Positions 32,141-44,053 are shown, counted from the stretch's first letter. The stretch is DNA of 64,000 nucleotides from Crotalaria pallida (GCA_037953625.1 CM075649.1:99081290-99145289); one strand, 5' to 3'. Notes: generated by a model not told the origin, from the sequence alone. Numbers and translations: made by a program.

Positions 32141-32671
32141 GGGACCGAGCGTCCCATTTACTTTGTCAGCAAGGCCCTCCAAGGGCCTGAGGTAAGATAT
32201 TCCAAAATTGAAAAGATCGCCTTTGCTTTGGTAGTTGCTGCTAGGAGGCTCCGGCAGTACTTTCAGAACCACCCCATAGTACTCAGAACAACTCTGCCGA
32301 TCAGGCAGGTTCTCCACCGACCTGACCTGGCAGGAAGGATGGTCTCTTGGTCTGTTGAAATGTCAGAGTTCGACATCGCCTACGAGCCAAGGAAAACTCT
32401 CAAGTCCCAAATTTTGGCAGATTTTGTTTCAGAGCTATCAGATTCTACTTTTTCCAACCTCTCCCAACCGTGGAAGATTTATGTTGATGGCTCTAGCCAC
32501 AATAAGGGGGCAGGAGCAGGGATAATCCTTGAAAGCGCAGCAGGCATTTGTGTGGAGTATTCTCTCAAGTTCGACTTCCCCACCTCAAACAACCAAGCAG
32601 AGTACGAGGCGGTGATAGCCGGCTTGCGAATGGCCCATCAAATGGGGGCGTCGCATAGAAGTTTTCAGTGA
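32141..32671 (+). pseudogene. Tat-lineage RNase H region, frame-shifted
   Basis: Same frame as the RT ORF after its TAA. RPIYFVSKALQGPE and the RNase H tail, then a second, archaeal-type RNase H start (IYVDGSSHNKGAGAGI, NNQAEYEAVIAGL), as known for the Tat lineage. Near 32650 a shift moves the coding to the frame that holds EVFSDSQLVVSQVKG; the old frame ends at TGA 32669-32671. Confidence 0.9.
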
Positions 32672-34166
32672 TTCCCAGCTAGTAGTATCCCAAGTTAAAG
32701 GTGAATTCCAAGCCAAAGAACCAATCCTCCTGAAATATCTAGAACAAGTTAAAACCCTCACAGATCTCTTCCCCCAGTTCTCTATCACCCACATCCCTAG
32801 GTCTTTTAACAACCGAGCAGATATCCTGTCAAAGCTCGCAAGTACTAAAGGGCCAGAGAACAACAAAACCCTAGTCCAAGAAACTGTCCATCAGCCGAGT
32901 GTTATCTTAGCTATATCTTTGACCACCAGCTGGATGGACCCCATCAAGCAGTATCTCCAATTCCAAATCCTACCAACCGACCCCTCTCATGGAAAGAAGA
33001 TAGTCAGGCAAGCGGCTCAATACACCATGGTCGGTGACATTTTTTACAAACGGGGAATGGACTCCCCAATGCTAAGGTGTTTGGACCGAGCGGAAGCTGA
33101 TCTGATACTGGCCGAGGTTCATGAGGGAATCTCGAGCCACCATGTAGGAGCGAAAGCATTGGCTCGCAAGGTGCTCCGAGCAGGCTACTATTGGCCTACA
33201 CTTCTCAGCGACGCCTCGGAACATGTTAAAAAATGCGAGTCCTGTCAGCTTCACGGAAAGGTGTTCCAACGTCCCCCGACGGAGCTTCACTCAATGATCG
33301 CACCATGGCCCTTCTATCAGTGGGGTATGGACATCATTGGGAAATTCAAAACAGCTCCGGGGCAACTGAAGTTTGTAGTAGTTGCTGTTGATTATTTCAC
33401 AAAGTGGATTGAGGCCGAGGCATTGGCTACAATCTCTTCCGCCAAGATTCAAAAGTTCTTTCTCAGACAAATCATCACTCGTTTCGGTGTCCCACACACC
33501 CTGATCACCGACAACGGTACTCAATTCACTGCTAAGGTTTTCCAGGAACTTGTCGACCACTTCCATATCACCCATCACTTCTCATCAGTCGAGCACCCAC
33601 AAACCAACGGGCAGGCTGAAGCGGCGAATAAAACCATCATTGACGGTTTGAAGAAAAGGTTGTTGGATGCCGAGGGTTCATGGGCTGACCTCCTTCCCGA
33701 GGTATTATGGTCGATCAGAACGACCATACACACCTCAACAGGAGAAACCCCATTCCGACTTACCTACGGTTGTGAGGCCTTGCTACCTATTGAAACTCGG
33801 ATCCCTACCTTTCGTATATCCGAGCGACCAATAGAGGTAAACGAAGATTTGCTAAAGGAAGAGCTAACCCTCAGCGAGGAAATCCGATCTCTAGCCTCGA
33901 ACCGAGAGAAAAAAGCTAAGGAAAGGCAGTCCCGAGAATACAACAAATGGGTGGTTCCGAGGAGCTTTGGTGTGGGGGACCTGGTCCTTAGACGAGCCGA
34001 CATTGGAATGCAAAATTCAAGAGAAGGGAAGTTCGCAAGAAACTGGGAAGGTCCCTACCGAGTCATCTCAAAGACAGGCTCGGGGGCCTACAGGCTGGAA
34101 ACACTAACCGAGCAACAGTTGAACAACTCTTGGAATGCCACCAAGCTTAAGCCCTATTATAGCTAA
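32650..34166 (+). CDS. Tat-lineage RNase H end and integrase
   Basis: Open from about 32650 to TAA 34164-34166. It starts with the end of the second RNase H (SDSQLVVSQV, NNRADILSKLAS). Integrase follows: zinc-binding HHVGAKALARKVL...CESCQ (~33135-33250), and the D,D,E core with GMDIIG (~33328), TDNGTQF (~33507) and QTNGQAEAANK (~33602). The C-terminal part has VGDLVLRR and WEGPYRV. It inserts the DNA copy into the genome. This half looks intact in sequence although it lacks its own start. Confidence 0.95.
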
Positions 34167-34745
34167 GTAGGAATCACATCACTTTCTGCAAAGCTGCAAC
34201 CCTGGTTTCAAAATTCTGTTATTTGAAAATCTGTTATTTAAAATTCTGTCATTTAAAATTCTTGTCATTTATCTTAAATTTGATCTTAGTTATCCTTTGT
34301 ATTTGACTCCTGTTTACAAACGGATCAAGGAAATTTAATGAAGTTTTTTCGTTTCAATTATCTCTCGTACCTTCTTACTGTTAACGTACTAACCATTTCC
34401 CCTCGGCTCGCCACCGAGGCGAACTTGGGTGTTTATACATGACCTTCTAACAAGGACATACAAACTAACAATCGCAAGTACTTTAATAGATGCCCGGCTA
34501 AAAACTCGTTACAGTTTCCACAAGCCGAGGACCGAGGATCCCACCTTGGCCAAAGGTTGGAGATTCGAAATCTAAACAACAGTCTATAACGAGATAAAAT
34601 ACATGAAAAACAGAATGAGATTCACTTCTTACACCGCAATATTACAAAAAGAAATGTTTAGGTCTAGCCGACCAGTTCATACTTGAAAGAAATCCAAAAC
34701 AAGATCAAATTACAAAATAACACAGCAAAATACATCTCAAAGGAG
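34167..34745 (+). other. Noncoding spacer between Tat pol and the antisense gene
   Basis: AT-rich stretch with repeated CTGTTATTTAAAATTCTGTCAT-like units near 34215-34270 and no ORF. It holds the 3' ends of both convergent genes. Confidence 0.6.
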
Positions 34746-37266
34746 CTAATCCTCGTCCTCGGACAAAGCAATGGACGACCCATCAAAATCTTCTTCGTCA
34801 TCTTGCTCCAAGTCAAGGGGGTTCGGAAGGTTGGATGCGGACAAATCCACTTCAGTGTCATCATGGGAATAATCAACCATCCGATCACCATCAACCCCAT
34901 AGTATGGACTAGCCCCAACCACTCGGATTCCAGGGTTCATGAACAATAGCTGTTTCACAGCATTCACGAAAGAATCAACAGCAGAATGATCCAAGTTGAA
35001 ATGGTTCTTCTGAGCCTGTACTTTATGCTTTAAGGCCTTCCGACGAACTTTGGTCAGTTCCCCCTGAGCCTTTGCCAGTTCCCCTTGCAACCTATTCACC
35101 TCCACCTCTGATCTCGTCAACCGACCCTCAACACCTTCAAGTTCGGTAAGCTTTGCCGAGCTTCAGTCAATTTTGCTTGGGCCGCTTGCAGCAACCGTCC
35201 TTTCTCGGCATCCTTTCCCGCCGTATCCTCCAAGGCCTTTTGAGCAGTCTCCCGAGCTCTCTCAGAAGCATCATATCTTTTTTGAAGCTCGGCATTAGCT
35301 TCTGTCAGAGCTTGGAGATTTACCTCACTTTGCTTAATTTGACTTAGCAGATTTTTAGTTTCAGCAGCAGCAGCTTTCCTTTTCTCCTTTTCAGCCGCCG
35401 AGAGGGTGGCACTGATATCCTCAGCATTTTTGCTCAGGTGAAACATGTAACTGGCAGCCCTCAACATGTTTCTGCCCAAAAGGTCACAATGACACCTTAA
35501 GGTGCTTGCCGTCTGATCCGACAGCCTTTTTTCATCATTTGGCGTATAAACCAAACCGACGAACTTCTCATTCAGCTTCTTAGCCCAAACACTCTCCTCG
35601 TCTGGGTCAGACATATCAAACCATAGATTGGTCCTTTGAAGGTCGGCAACCTTCGTCTTCACCACCTCCACAACCTTGCCTTTGCCTTTATCCAATTTAG
35701 CCCTTTTGGCAAGGGGCACTCGATCCTCCTCATCCTCCCTTCCCCCCACAACCTGAACCAAAGGAACCCCAGTAGCAATTTCCAGCCCTTTAGCCGATGA
35801 AGGGTGGACATCTTGCATCACTTCAACCTCGGAGGGACAGCCCTCGGCAACGGTCACCGAGCGAGTGGCTTCCGAAGAAACGTCCCCGCTCCGAGAGCCA
35901 ACCGACCCTGTAGTTGCCTTTGCTTTTGCAAGCTCCTTCATGCGAGCAACAGCCTTGTTTTCCTTAGCCATTTTTTCTGCAAAACCAAAAATCCAACTGT
36001 TAAAAAAAAATATACATATATATCTATATTTGTACCAAGCTCGGCTTTTATAAGCTCTTGAGGAAAAATAATGATGTTTCTGATGTCTACTGGACCATTC
36101 CGCCTAAGGTAGGAAAAGAAGGTATCACAGGTGATCCTCTCGGCTACCGATAGCTCGGTTTCATACTGATACTGGTAAAGTTTGGGATTACGGTTAAAAA
36201 AATCAGGCGACCAAGACAAGGGAAACCAAGGTTGATCACCCTCCATAAACCAACAGTCCCCATTTCCGACGAACTGATACTTAAAATATAAAGGCTTGAA
36301 AGTTTTCCATGAATCTGTGAACTTATCAAAAAGGGCATGTCCGTTGCGCGCTTTCAACGACACCCACAGTCTCTTGTACGACCCCTTCTCAAAGACGTTC
36401 ACTTGCGGTATGTACAACCATAGAAATGCTCGGAGCGAGCAAGTCAACTTTTGAGCTTCACAAAACTTTTGAAAGGCCCGAATGAAGGCCCAACCACTAG
36501 GGTGCAGTTGGGTAGGAGCCAAGCGCAACCGACGCAACAGCTCTATTTCTATGTCAGAAAAGGGCATCTTCACCCCCAGCCGAATGATAACTTCTTCGTA
36601 CATGAAAAACTCTTTGCGATCCGCGGCGATCGCCGTACATACTCGGTCGTTGGCTGCAGGTGATTTAATTGCATAAGACGTCCCTGCTTCATCCGTGGGG
36701 CAGGGGAGTATGTGAGCTCGGATATGACTTAGATTGCTGTTGACTAAAGCCGACGGGGTACCGAGCACCTCCAGGTCAACCCAGTCATAATCTCTAGAGT
36801 TCGGAGGCACAGGAAACTCGTGAGGATGTGAGACGCACCGTCGAACCATACCTGGGGAAAGGGAATACTCGGCGTCAGAGTCTATAAAATCAAAATTCTT
36901 AAACAGCCTAACCCTAGCTTTATTAGTCCTATAGCCGAGCCTACTACACCTTCCCCTAACTCTAACAGCTTTTCCCCAGAAGGGTTTCTCCCAGGGACGG
37001 TTCGAAGGGCGGCGGGATACTTGGGCCCGCTCTTCCGCCGCATGATACAGTAGTTTCCTACTTTCCTCCTCCTCGGAATTCCGAGGGTAATCTACTGATA
37101 ATGGTACCTCCGCCATCGGATCTGCCATGCGATGGCGGAAAGGTGAGGGTAAGGAGTCCAGCACCTCCAGATCGGAAGAAGAAGAAGATGAAGAGGAAGA
37201 ATCCTCAAGATCACTCAAACCCAGAATTCTAGACCACTCCTCATACTGAGACCAGTTGATACTCAT
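34746..37266 (-). CDS. Extra antisense gene of the Tat element (gypsy-type transposon domain plus coiled coil), two exons
   Basis: Encoded against gag-pol, as known for extra ORFs of Tat elements. Exon 1 runs from ATG 37264-37266 to 36036: a Ser run, then the 'putative gypsy type transposon' domain (RLRLAPTQLHPSGWAFIRAF, SLRAFLWLY, YKRLWVSLKAR, GDCWFMEGDQPWFPLSW). A GT-AG intron of 59 bases (36035-35977, donor CTTG/GTACAA, acceptor TTTTGCAG) joins in frame to exon 2 (from 35976), which starts KMAKENK and is largely coiled coil. A one-base shift near 35155 ends that frame (stop 35117); the coil continues in another frame to 34746 with an acidic tail. Function is unknown. Confidence 0.7.
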
Positions 37267-37326
37267 AATGAAATCTAACTTACCCAGAAACCAACCCAGA
37301 AAATTAGCAAACACAAAAACAACCAA

Positions 37327-37973
37327 AAACCAAAAACGCAGAACCTAAGGAATCAACAGCTCAGTAGAAAAAGAAAAAAGAGGATAGAAGCAAAACCAAA
37401 ACCAGAAAGCAAAATACCTGAAGTTTGAGGATGAGAACTGGCACGAACGAACTGGAGAATCAAAACAGAAGCCAAAAAGCTTCAAGACAAACTGGCAGAG
37501 AACGATGGAGTAAAAATGGAAGTCCAAGAGCCAAGGAGACGAATTGCAGAAAGAGGAGGAATACCAGAAGTCCAAGTTTTGGAAGGAAGTGTGAAAAAGA
37601 AAAGAAAAAGGAGCAGTTGAAGTTCAAGAGCGTAACTTCCCCCACGTTTGAAAACTTGGGCCTGATTACAAAAGCCCAAAAGCCTGCATCGAGCCACGGA
37701 GAAGCCACGTGGCGCACAATTAGTGGAAAGAAACATTTCGAAAACCCAAAAGGCAGCATGCACCATCATGACCCCTCTGACACAAGGCAGCACGTGTCAG
37801 GAGAAGGACATCCAAACGTCCTTTCAGTCAGTCAATGGGACAGCGAGGCAATGTGAGTTGTCCTGAACTCGTTATCTCCTGCCGAGCTTAACCCTCGGCA
37901 CCTTGAAGGTCACATACGAAGAACTCTCAGCTCGGCTCAAGACTCAAAAAGTCTTATCGAGCTAGGGGGCTTA
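37327..37973. other. 5' region of the antisense gene and purine tract of the Tat element
   Basis: Purine-rich on plus (37380-37620), no convincing ORF. It would hold the promoter of the antisense gene. The GCTAGGGGGCTTA tract at 37961-37973 is the likely plus-strand primer before the LTR. Confidence 0.55.
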
Positions 37974-38513
37974 TGAGGTAGACCGACCCTCGATCTACCC
38001 TAAAACACCCTTGGCCGACCAGAATACTCATTGGCCGACCAGAATACTCATTCTGCCAGGTCTCACATCTTCGGGCCGAGCGCATGCCATAGGACCCATC
38101 CTAGCGACTCTGGGCCGAGCACAGGGATCTCTTCCCTTAAAGAGTCCAAGCTAAGGGTGCGTGAGCCTAGCTCGCTAGCCAGATAAGACTAACCGCTAAC
38201 AGGATAAGGATGAATGACTCATTCCTTATCCTATAAAGGGACACGTCAGCCCTACTGGACCTCCGTACAGGCCCATAGGGTACAACACCGCTCCCCCTAT
38301 AAATAGCTGTCTCCAGCTAGGGGCTCAGGTACGTTCTCTCTCCCTAATCGTACACTAGCACACACCTCTGATTAGGGAAACCCTAGTTATCCCCACTGGA
38401 TAGCTAGCATACCAAAAAAATCACACAGTAACATCAGACCGTTCTCTAGCTCTTAGGTCTTCCATACCCTTGAGCTAGGGATTTACTCTGAACATTGTGT
38501 CTTGGACACTACA
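37974..38513 (+). repeat. 3' LTR of the Tat-lineage element
   Basis: 540 bp, TGAGGTAGACC...CACTACA. It carries two copies of the 20-bp GGCCGACCAGAATACTCATT unit against three in the 5' LTR, which accounts for the length difference. TATAAATA at 38298-38305. Confidence 0.95.
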
Positions 38514-38570
38514 AATTTTAAAAGTTGAAGTAATAATGAATTGAAATAGATTTTAAGATAATTAAGAGAT

Positions 38571-38575
38571 AACGA
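38571..38575. repeat. Target-site duplication AACGA (left)
   Basis: AACGA before the solo LTR and again directly after it at 42076-42080. Confidence 0.95.
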
Positions 38576-39943
38576 TGTAACACCCCAAATTTTCATTTCC
38601 TGATGTAATGAAATGACAATCATGAAAGTTAATCAAAATTCCTTCCTTAAATTATAAATATTATTTTTATAATTAATTTAGTATTAATAACGTAATTATG
38701 TGTGTGCTGGTGATAAATGTAACTGCATGAGAAATATGTTGACAATTAAAAATATGTGAAAATAGGATTTTTGCATATTAGTCCCTGATTTGGGACCTAT
38801 AAGTAATATTAGAAAGATTTTGGAGGGAAGAGAATTAAAATATTTATTTTTCAAATTTGACCAAAAAGACTCGAGTCTTTCAGGAAAGACTTGAGTATTC
38901 TGGTCAATGTTGCACTCATTAGTGCATTTGATGAGTGAGCACTCAACAATTATTAAACGTTGACATGAAATCAACTTGAAGACTCGATAGTGGCCTTCGT
39001 GTCACCATGCATGATCAATGGTTCATGCTATATAGGCAAGATTGTTGACAAAAATCGACCATTTGGTCGAATTGCTCTAAGAATTTGAGTTCTAGGGTTT
39101 TCAATTTCGTCTCCTTATATCTCCTTCGTTTCTGAGTGTTAGAGTGATTATTATACACCATTATAAAGCTCACATCACGAGCTTTACAAAGACATAGAGA
39201 TTGAGAGCTAAGAGTTCGTGTAGAGGAAGAATCGATGCTCGAAAGAGAGGGAGCTTTTGCTGTCAAACTTGGAAGACTGAAGTCTGGAGCTTACTTCAAG
39301 CTCTGATTTTGGTAAGTTTGTGGACCCTATGACCCTCAATTTCATTCCTACCTTAAGTCCATGTTGCAGAGAATAATTCCTAACCAAATTCCCTTATTTT
39401 TAAACTGAAATTGCATGTTAAAATCCCTGGTTTTTGGACTCTGCTCAAATGTGGCTTCATGCAAAGGGTTTTGGGGGTTAGACTGTTCCAGCCAATTTCT
39501 CTGCAAATTCCCTGTTAATTCACAGCCCAGAGGTAAGGTTGAAGCTAATTGTTCACTAGAATAACCTTAATTCATTGAATTATAAGTGTAGAGTCACCAT
39601 GAGACTCTATGGGCATAGCTTGAATTAGATTTTTGGCTTGGAGGCCTATTTGAGTTTCAAAGTTGTTTGGAGCAAGTTCCATATGTTGCATGCAAGCTGT
39701 ATTAAGGTTATTTTCATGTTGAAAATGCTTAGAATGGAATTTGGTATGATAAGTTGATGAAAATGTGATTTTATGCATAATTGGTTCTCAAACTCAATTC
39801 AGTATGATATGATGTTATCCTGGGGTTGGAACATGTTTAGTTTACATAATGTTAGCTCTGTTAAGCATTGGTTTTGATTAAATTTTATTAGAAATGAAAA
39901 TGGTGTGTTAAAACTCAATTTTCAGTGTTGTCTGTCTGTCAAC

Positions 39944-40274
39944 ACTCGAGTCCTTCACTCGAGACTCGAGTATTTCAGACGCACCAGTGCGTCTGGTGGC
40001 ACCAACACTCGAGTTTCTGACCCAGGACTTGAGTACCGACTGATGCTAATGATGCACCTTTCTGATGAACCACTCGAGTAGTGCATGATCCACTCGAGTC
40101 TTGTGGGTTGATGAAGACTCGAGTATTTCATGAACCACTCGAGTATTTTAGAAAGACCCGAGACTTCAACTTTGCGGAAAATTAAGATCCACTCGAGTCT
40201 TGCTAAGAACCACTCGAGTATTTCAGTACATATTAGAACGCTACTCGAGTCTTTTAAAAATCACTCGAGTATTT
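39944..40274. repeat. ACTCGAGT palindrome cluster in the 38.6 kb solo LTR
   Basis: More than ten CACTCGAGTATTTCA / GACTCGAGTC-type units in 330 bases, with single outliers near 38869. Same core as in Y and in Sireviruses A and C. Confidence 0.9.
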
Positions 40275-40494
40275 TTGAACAGAATGATAAAACAATGCCT
40301 TTTTCATCTAAGTCAAGTTTAATTAAATCCAAGAGTCAATCATGTTCCAAAAGAAGATATGATATGTTCAAATACTTTAGTAATTGCATTATGGGACGTA
40401 CTGCATGATGTACATTATGAAATTTATGGATAACCCTAAACGGGATGTTGTGTGCATTCATGCATGGTGATGTGGTGACAGCATATTATTTGGT

Positions 40495-40767
40495 CATGTT
40501 CGAGGAACATGAGGAGGGTACTCTAGAGAGTACCAATTTGGTTACGACTTGCCTATAGTCACATTTTGGTAATGTGACCAGCATTGGTTGTTGCAAACGT
40601 TGGGTATTCGTCTTGGTGACGAGATGTGCACATCGATAATGATATTGGTATTACGGACCACGTTCCAGGCGTAGTCGTGTGGCTTGCTCGATGACACATT
40701 TTGGTAATGTGGGTAGCATAGGAGATGTTGTTACGTCTTGGTGACGCAACATACACTTTGGTAGTGT
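40495..40767 (+). repeat. Ordered hairpin cluster in the 38.6 kb solo LTR
   Basis: CATGTTCGAGGAACATG (40495-40511), GGTACTC/GAGTACC (40517-40534), CACATTTTGGTAATGTG (40560-40576), CGTCTTGGTGACG (40609-40621), CACATTTTGGTAATGTG again (40695-40711), CGTCTTGGTGACG again (40734-40746), ACACTTTGGTAGTGT (40753-40767). Stem types and order match those in the LTR of Y while loops differ. Confidence 0.85.
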
Positions 40768-41051
40768 TGTTTTGGATTGTATTCTGAGCAGGTTCACTAT
40801 ACGTCCGAGACACATATACGGGTTGTTTGGATGGTCATGCATGAGAACATTAGTTGGAGAATCTCAGGACTGGAAAGATTGTGTGCAAGCATCATGGCAT
40901 ATCATTTATAAAGTTGATTATCAGTTTATTTGGCTTGTTCGCATGTGGTGTATATCTCTTGGCTATAGTATACATGTTATTTATATGCTTAATATTATGC
41001 TTATTTGATTACGTGGACTATATTGCTTACCCCTTATGCCCATTGTAGGTG

Positions 41052-41504
41052 ATGGCACGCTATCTAGCTTGCATCGAGTTGCGCCCACTCCCTAGTGGAG
41101 TGTCGTACTACGAGGACCACCGAGCCACCTTTGAGGGGGAGGTAGAGGTTACCCTCTATCACCCCAACCCCTTGGCTCGTGTCCGTCCTCATAGGTTCCG
41201 CATAACCATTATCTATACCCTGCATGTACCCCCGTTTTATGCATATCATGGACCACCCCCGGCTCGACCAGCTCGTCGATTTCACCCTTGTCGTTTTAGA
41301 GAAGCTACTAGATCCCATCCCTCTGCTTCCCGTGTGATTCGAAAGGAGACCCCTTTAGCTAGTCCGATGAGTCCAGTTTATGGGACTCCTTCTGCTGACC
41401 CAGTGCCCAGTGGTAGGGCACCGACTCAGTCGGACGAGGTAGAGGAGGACCCTGAGGAGGCAGAGAGTGAGGGGGAGCCAGTCGAGCACTCTACTAGGCG
41501 CTAG
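41052..41504 (+). CDS. ORF of unknown function after the acceptor in the solo LTR
   Basis: 151 codons with ATG four bases after the predicted acceptor. The protein is rich in Pro, Arg and, at the end, Asp/Glu (DEVEEDPEEAESEGE). I recognise no domain. The corresponding part of the Y LTR has no such ORF. It may be chance: the segment is more GC-rich than its surroundings. Confidence 0.25.
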   Translation: MARYLACIELRPLPSGVSYYEDHRATFEGEVEVTLYHPNPLARVRPHRFRITIIYTLHVPPFYAYHGPPPARPARRFHPCRFREATRSHPSASRVIRKETPLASPMSPVYGTPSADPVPSGRAPTQSDEVEEDPEEAESEGEPVEHSTRR

Positions 41505-42075
41505 TGGGGAGTTGGGGATCCACCGGGTGATGCATAGTATAGATGATTGGCATGTGGGATGCGTGGAGCTTTTGGCTGGAGACTTTGAGGAGGAGGATCA
41601 TGCTGTGGAGGAGGATCATCAGACCACCACTATGGGATTTTCATATTTTGCTCTGTATTTATATTGTATATATTTTTGAGAGATCTCAGAGAGGTTGTCT
41701 TTTCTTATGTTAGTTTTTATGTTTATGGATTTGTACTACTCAAAACTTTGCTACCTCGACTTTGATGTACCTTGACTACTTTTATATATATATATATATA
41801 TATATATGCCTACTGGTTTGATGTTTAATAGCTCAAGGTTCATATTTTACTTCCGCATACTCTTATGATAACTCTATTCGAGAATATTTTATTTTTTTTA
41901 AGTACCACGATATAAACAAATCTTTTCACATTTAGAGTTCAATAACTCTTTGGATTAATTTGTAAGATTTATATTTACCCTCTCTAATATACAAGTCAAG
42001 TCCATATTAACTATCTTATATCTTTATTTAAAGTAAATAAAGATTTCATTTTTGTATTGAAGAGTGAGTGTTACA

Positions 42076-43522
42076 AACGACATATGCCATATCATTTTTT
42101 GAAAGATTGTTGAGGTCAAGGATACTGTCACGTTGATGGAACGATTTTCATAGTTGAAGCTGACTTAACGACAACGTTGGTAGCGTAGGGTAAGAGATAT
42201 TGAACTATTTGCAATAGGGCAAAAATAGATGAAATTTGATATTAAAAACAAAGCTAAAAAAAACTTTTGTGAATAAAAATGAAAAGAAGTGCATGCATAT
42301 CATTTATAAAAGAAAACATCAAAGAATCACCCCATATGGTAATATATAACTAACTAATCATTAATTGGTTCTTTTTAGCTTGTTTATTTTCTCAGCAACC
42401 TTTGAATTATTGACAAAGTTTTTTTTCCCTTCTGAAGTGTTCTCCCAAGATTTGCATGTAAGATTTTAATATCTTAGTATGTCTCATGTGATGTGCATGT
42501 GACATGTATTGATGTGTGTTTAGTAAATAAATAATTAAATATTAATGGGCTAAATCATAATTATATATAAGGGAGATTGTTTCTGAAGACCCATTAGCTT
42601 GATGTAAGCTAATGGATAATAGTTAGGGTTTTTACCTATTTATGGGAAACAGGTCTTGTTCCTGGCCATAAGGTATTCTTTTCTCCCTCATCACAAAACA
42701 GCTAAACAAACAGCATAGAAAAGAATAGCATAGGAGCCAAAGGATTGAATCCTAATTATGGTGTTTAGGGAATGAATTTTTGCATAAATCCAAATCATGA
42801 AATTTAGGAACTTTGAACCCTAATTATGAAATTTAGGGCTTTGTTTCAGTATGAATCCTTATTATGAAATTTAGACTTTTACGCTTCCGCATTATTGCTA
42901 AATGAAATATTAGGATTATTTGAAACTTGATTGTTTATCGATTTGTTTTATCCATCAAAGTTGTTTTCCAATTGGGTATAATGTATACCAAGTGTTTCAA
43001 TTATATATTTTTAAAGTTCATCAAGTTTTTTCTAATTGGGGTATAACTATTAATATTGTTATATGTGAAAAGCATTAGGTATTGCTTCTATCACTATTTA
43101 GGATTCGTTTTACTGTATAAAAGCACATTACAGTGAATAACAAATAATTATATATTCCTTTTGCATAATAATGAATATATAAATATAACAAGTCCAGTAT
43201 GTCATGGACAATTTACGTTTATATATATATATATTTGGGATTAATTTGAGTTTTTTATTAGCAAAATTTTTTTTTGAATTGACATTGCTTTATTTGATAT
43301 TAATGTACGATGATTTGATCATCATTAAAGTTGTCAAATCATAAAGATATTAATTCCGATTGTATAATTTTTATTATAATAATGAATTTGATTTGAAGTT
43401 AATTGTATGTTGATTTTGTTAATCACCAAAGTTGTCAAATCAGTAAGTAAATTAATTTCAAATCATATGATGATTTTTCAATTACTCATAGATTTGATAC
43501 TATATGAATGAGATAATGGTTT
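42076..43522 (+). other. 5' noncoding part of an old copia element, no gene seen
   Basis: AT-rich DNA with TATATATAAG (42562-42571) followed by a likely LTR/leader and a direct repeat of AAAGTTGTCAAATCA at 43327 and 43428. The copia coding relic resumes after element Z at 52151, so this is probably its LTR and leader. LTR ends could not be set. Confidence 0.4.
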
Positions 43523-43808
43523 TCTAACAGCCCAAATTTAATTCCAAGTATAACCTATGTTGGGATGGTCTTAGGGTAGAAGAAATGGAGATATAAGTTA
43601 GAAATTAGCCAAAAATACATGTAGAACTAGGTTTAAAACATAGAACCTTAAGAAATTTAAAATAAAAGATTGGAAACTCTAAACACAAATTCCACCGTTG
43701 GATGTGAAGATTGGTATGTAGGGAAGCTTGCTTTAAAATTTGAGGAAGATCCAACGGGTAACAAAGAAGTTATGGCCATTCAAAGTCGGGGTGCTGCAAA
43801 CTCTGCAA

Positions 43809-43886
43809 CTTAATCGATTAAGCTGCAACTTAATCGATTAAGTTCAGAAAGTTGGAAAAAGCCTAATCGATTAATAATCGATTAAA
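43809..43886. repeat. TTAATCGATTAA palindromes in the 5' LTR of Z
   Basis: Four copies: two CTTAATCGATTAAG and two in CCTAATCGATTAATAATCG. Repeated in the 3' LTR at 49382-49459. Confidence 0.95.
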
Positions 43887-44053
43887 GGCTGCTGATGGAG
43901 AAAAAAGAAATAAAGGCAATCACGTGTTCTTCCCTTGCCAAATTCGACCCACTCTTTCCTTCTCTCTTAGGGTTCCATTTCTCTTCCTCAATCAACCAAA
44001 ATCAAGAGGCTCTCAACATTGCCATCATCAAATATCTTTCCTCCTTGCTCCAA

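Larger units (their letters stand above)
28030..38513 (+). mobile_element. Complete Tat/Ogre-lineage Ty3/gypsy element
   Basis: LTRs 28030-28589 and 37974-38513, flanked by a perfect AATTT duplication (28025-28029 and 38514-38518). The primer site TGGCGCCGTCTGTGGGGA at 28592 is the type used by Tat/Ogre elements (tRNA-Arg by family knowledge). Order: gag, protease, RT, RNase H, integrase on plus, then an extra gene on minus, then a GGGGGC purine tract and the LTR. Gag-pol has two in-frame stops and one shift. The LTRs differ by only a handful of substitutions plus one 20-21 bp repeat unit, so the insertion is fairly recent. Confidence 0.95.
39312..41048 (+). other. Putative intron inside the 38.6 kb solo LTR
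   Basis: The clearest donor of the set (TTTTG/GTAAGTTTG) lies about 280 bases after a TATATAGG box, and the acceptor (CTTACCCCTTATGCCCATTGTAG/GTG) about 1 kb before the LTR end. The 1737 bases between hold the palindromes and hairpins. RNA evidence is needed. Confidence 0.45.
38576..42075 (+). repeat. Solo gypsy LTR related to the LTR of Y
   Basis: 3500 bp, TGTAACACCCC...GAGTGTTACA, perfect AACGA duplication. TATATAGG at about 39031-39038, donor TTTTG/GTAAGT at 39312, acceptor CCCATTGTAG/GTG at 41048. It contains ACTCGAGT palindromes, the ordered hairpin series also seen in Y, a TA microsatellite (41785-41807), and a 151-codon ORF after the acceptor. It arose by LTR-LTR recombination that removed the interior. 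Confidence 0.95.

Noticed and set aside
37425..37856. 143-codon plus-strand ORF upstream of the Tat 3' LTR
   Set aside because: Purine-rich, highly charged, no domain; it is the shadow of the antisense gene's 5' region.
38696..38974. Small ORFs in the 38.6 kb solo LTR and 44-45 kb region
   Set aside because: Short AT-rich frames without domains, inside LTRs.
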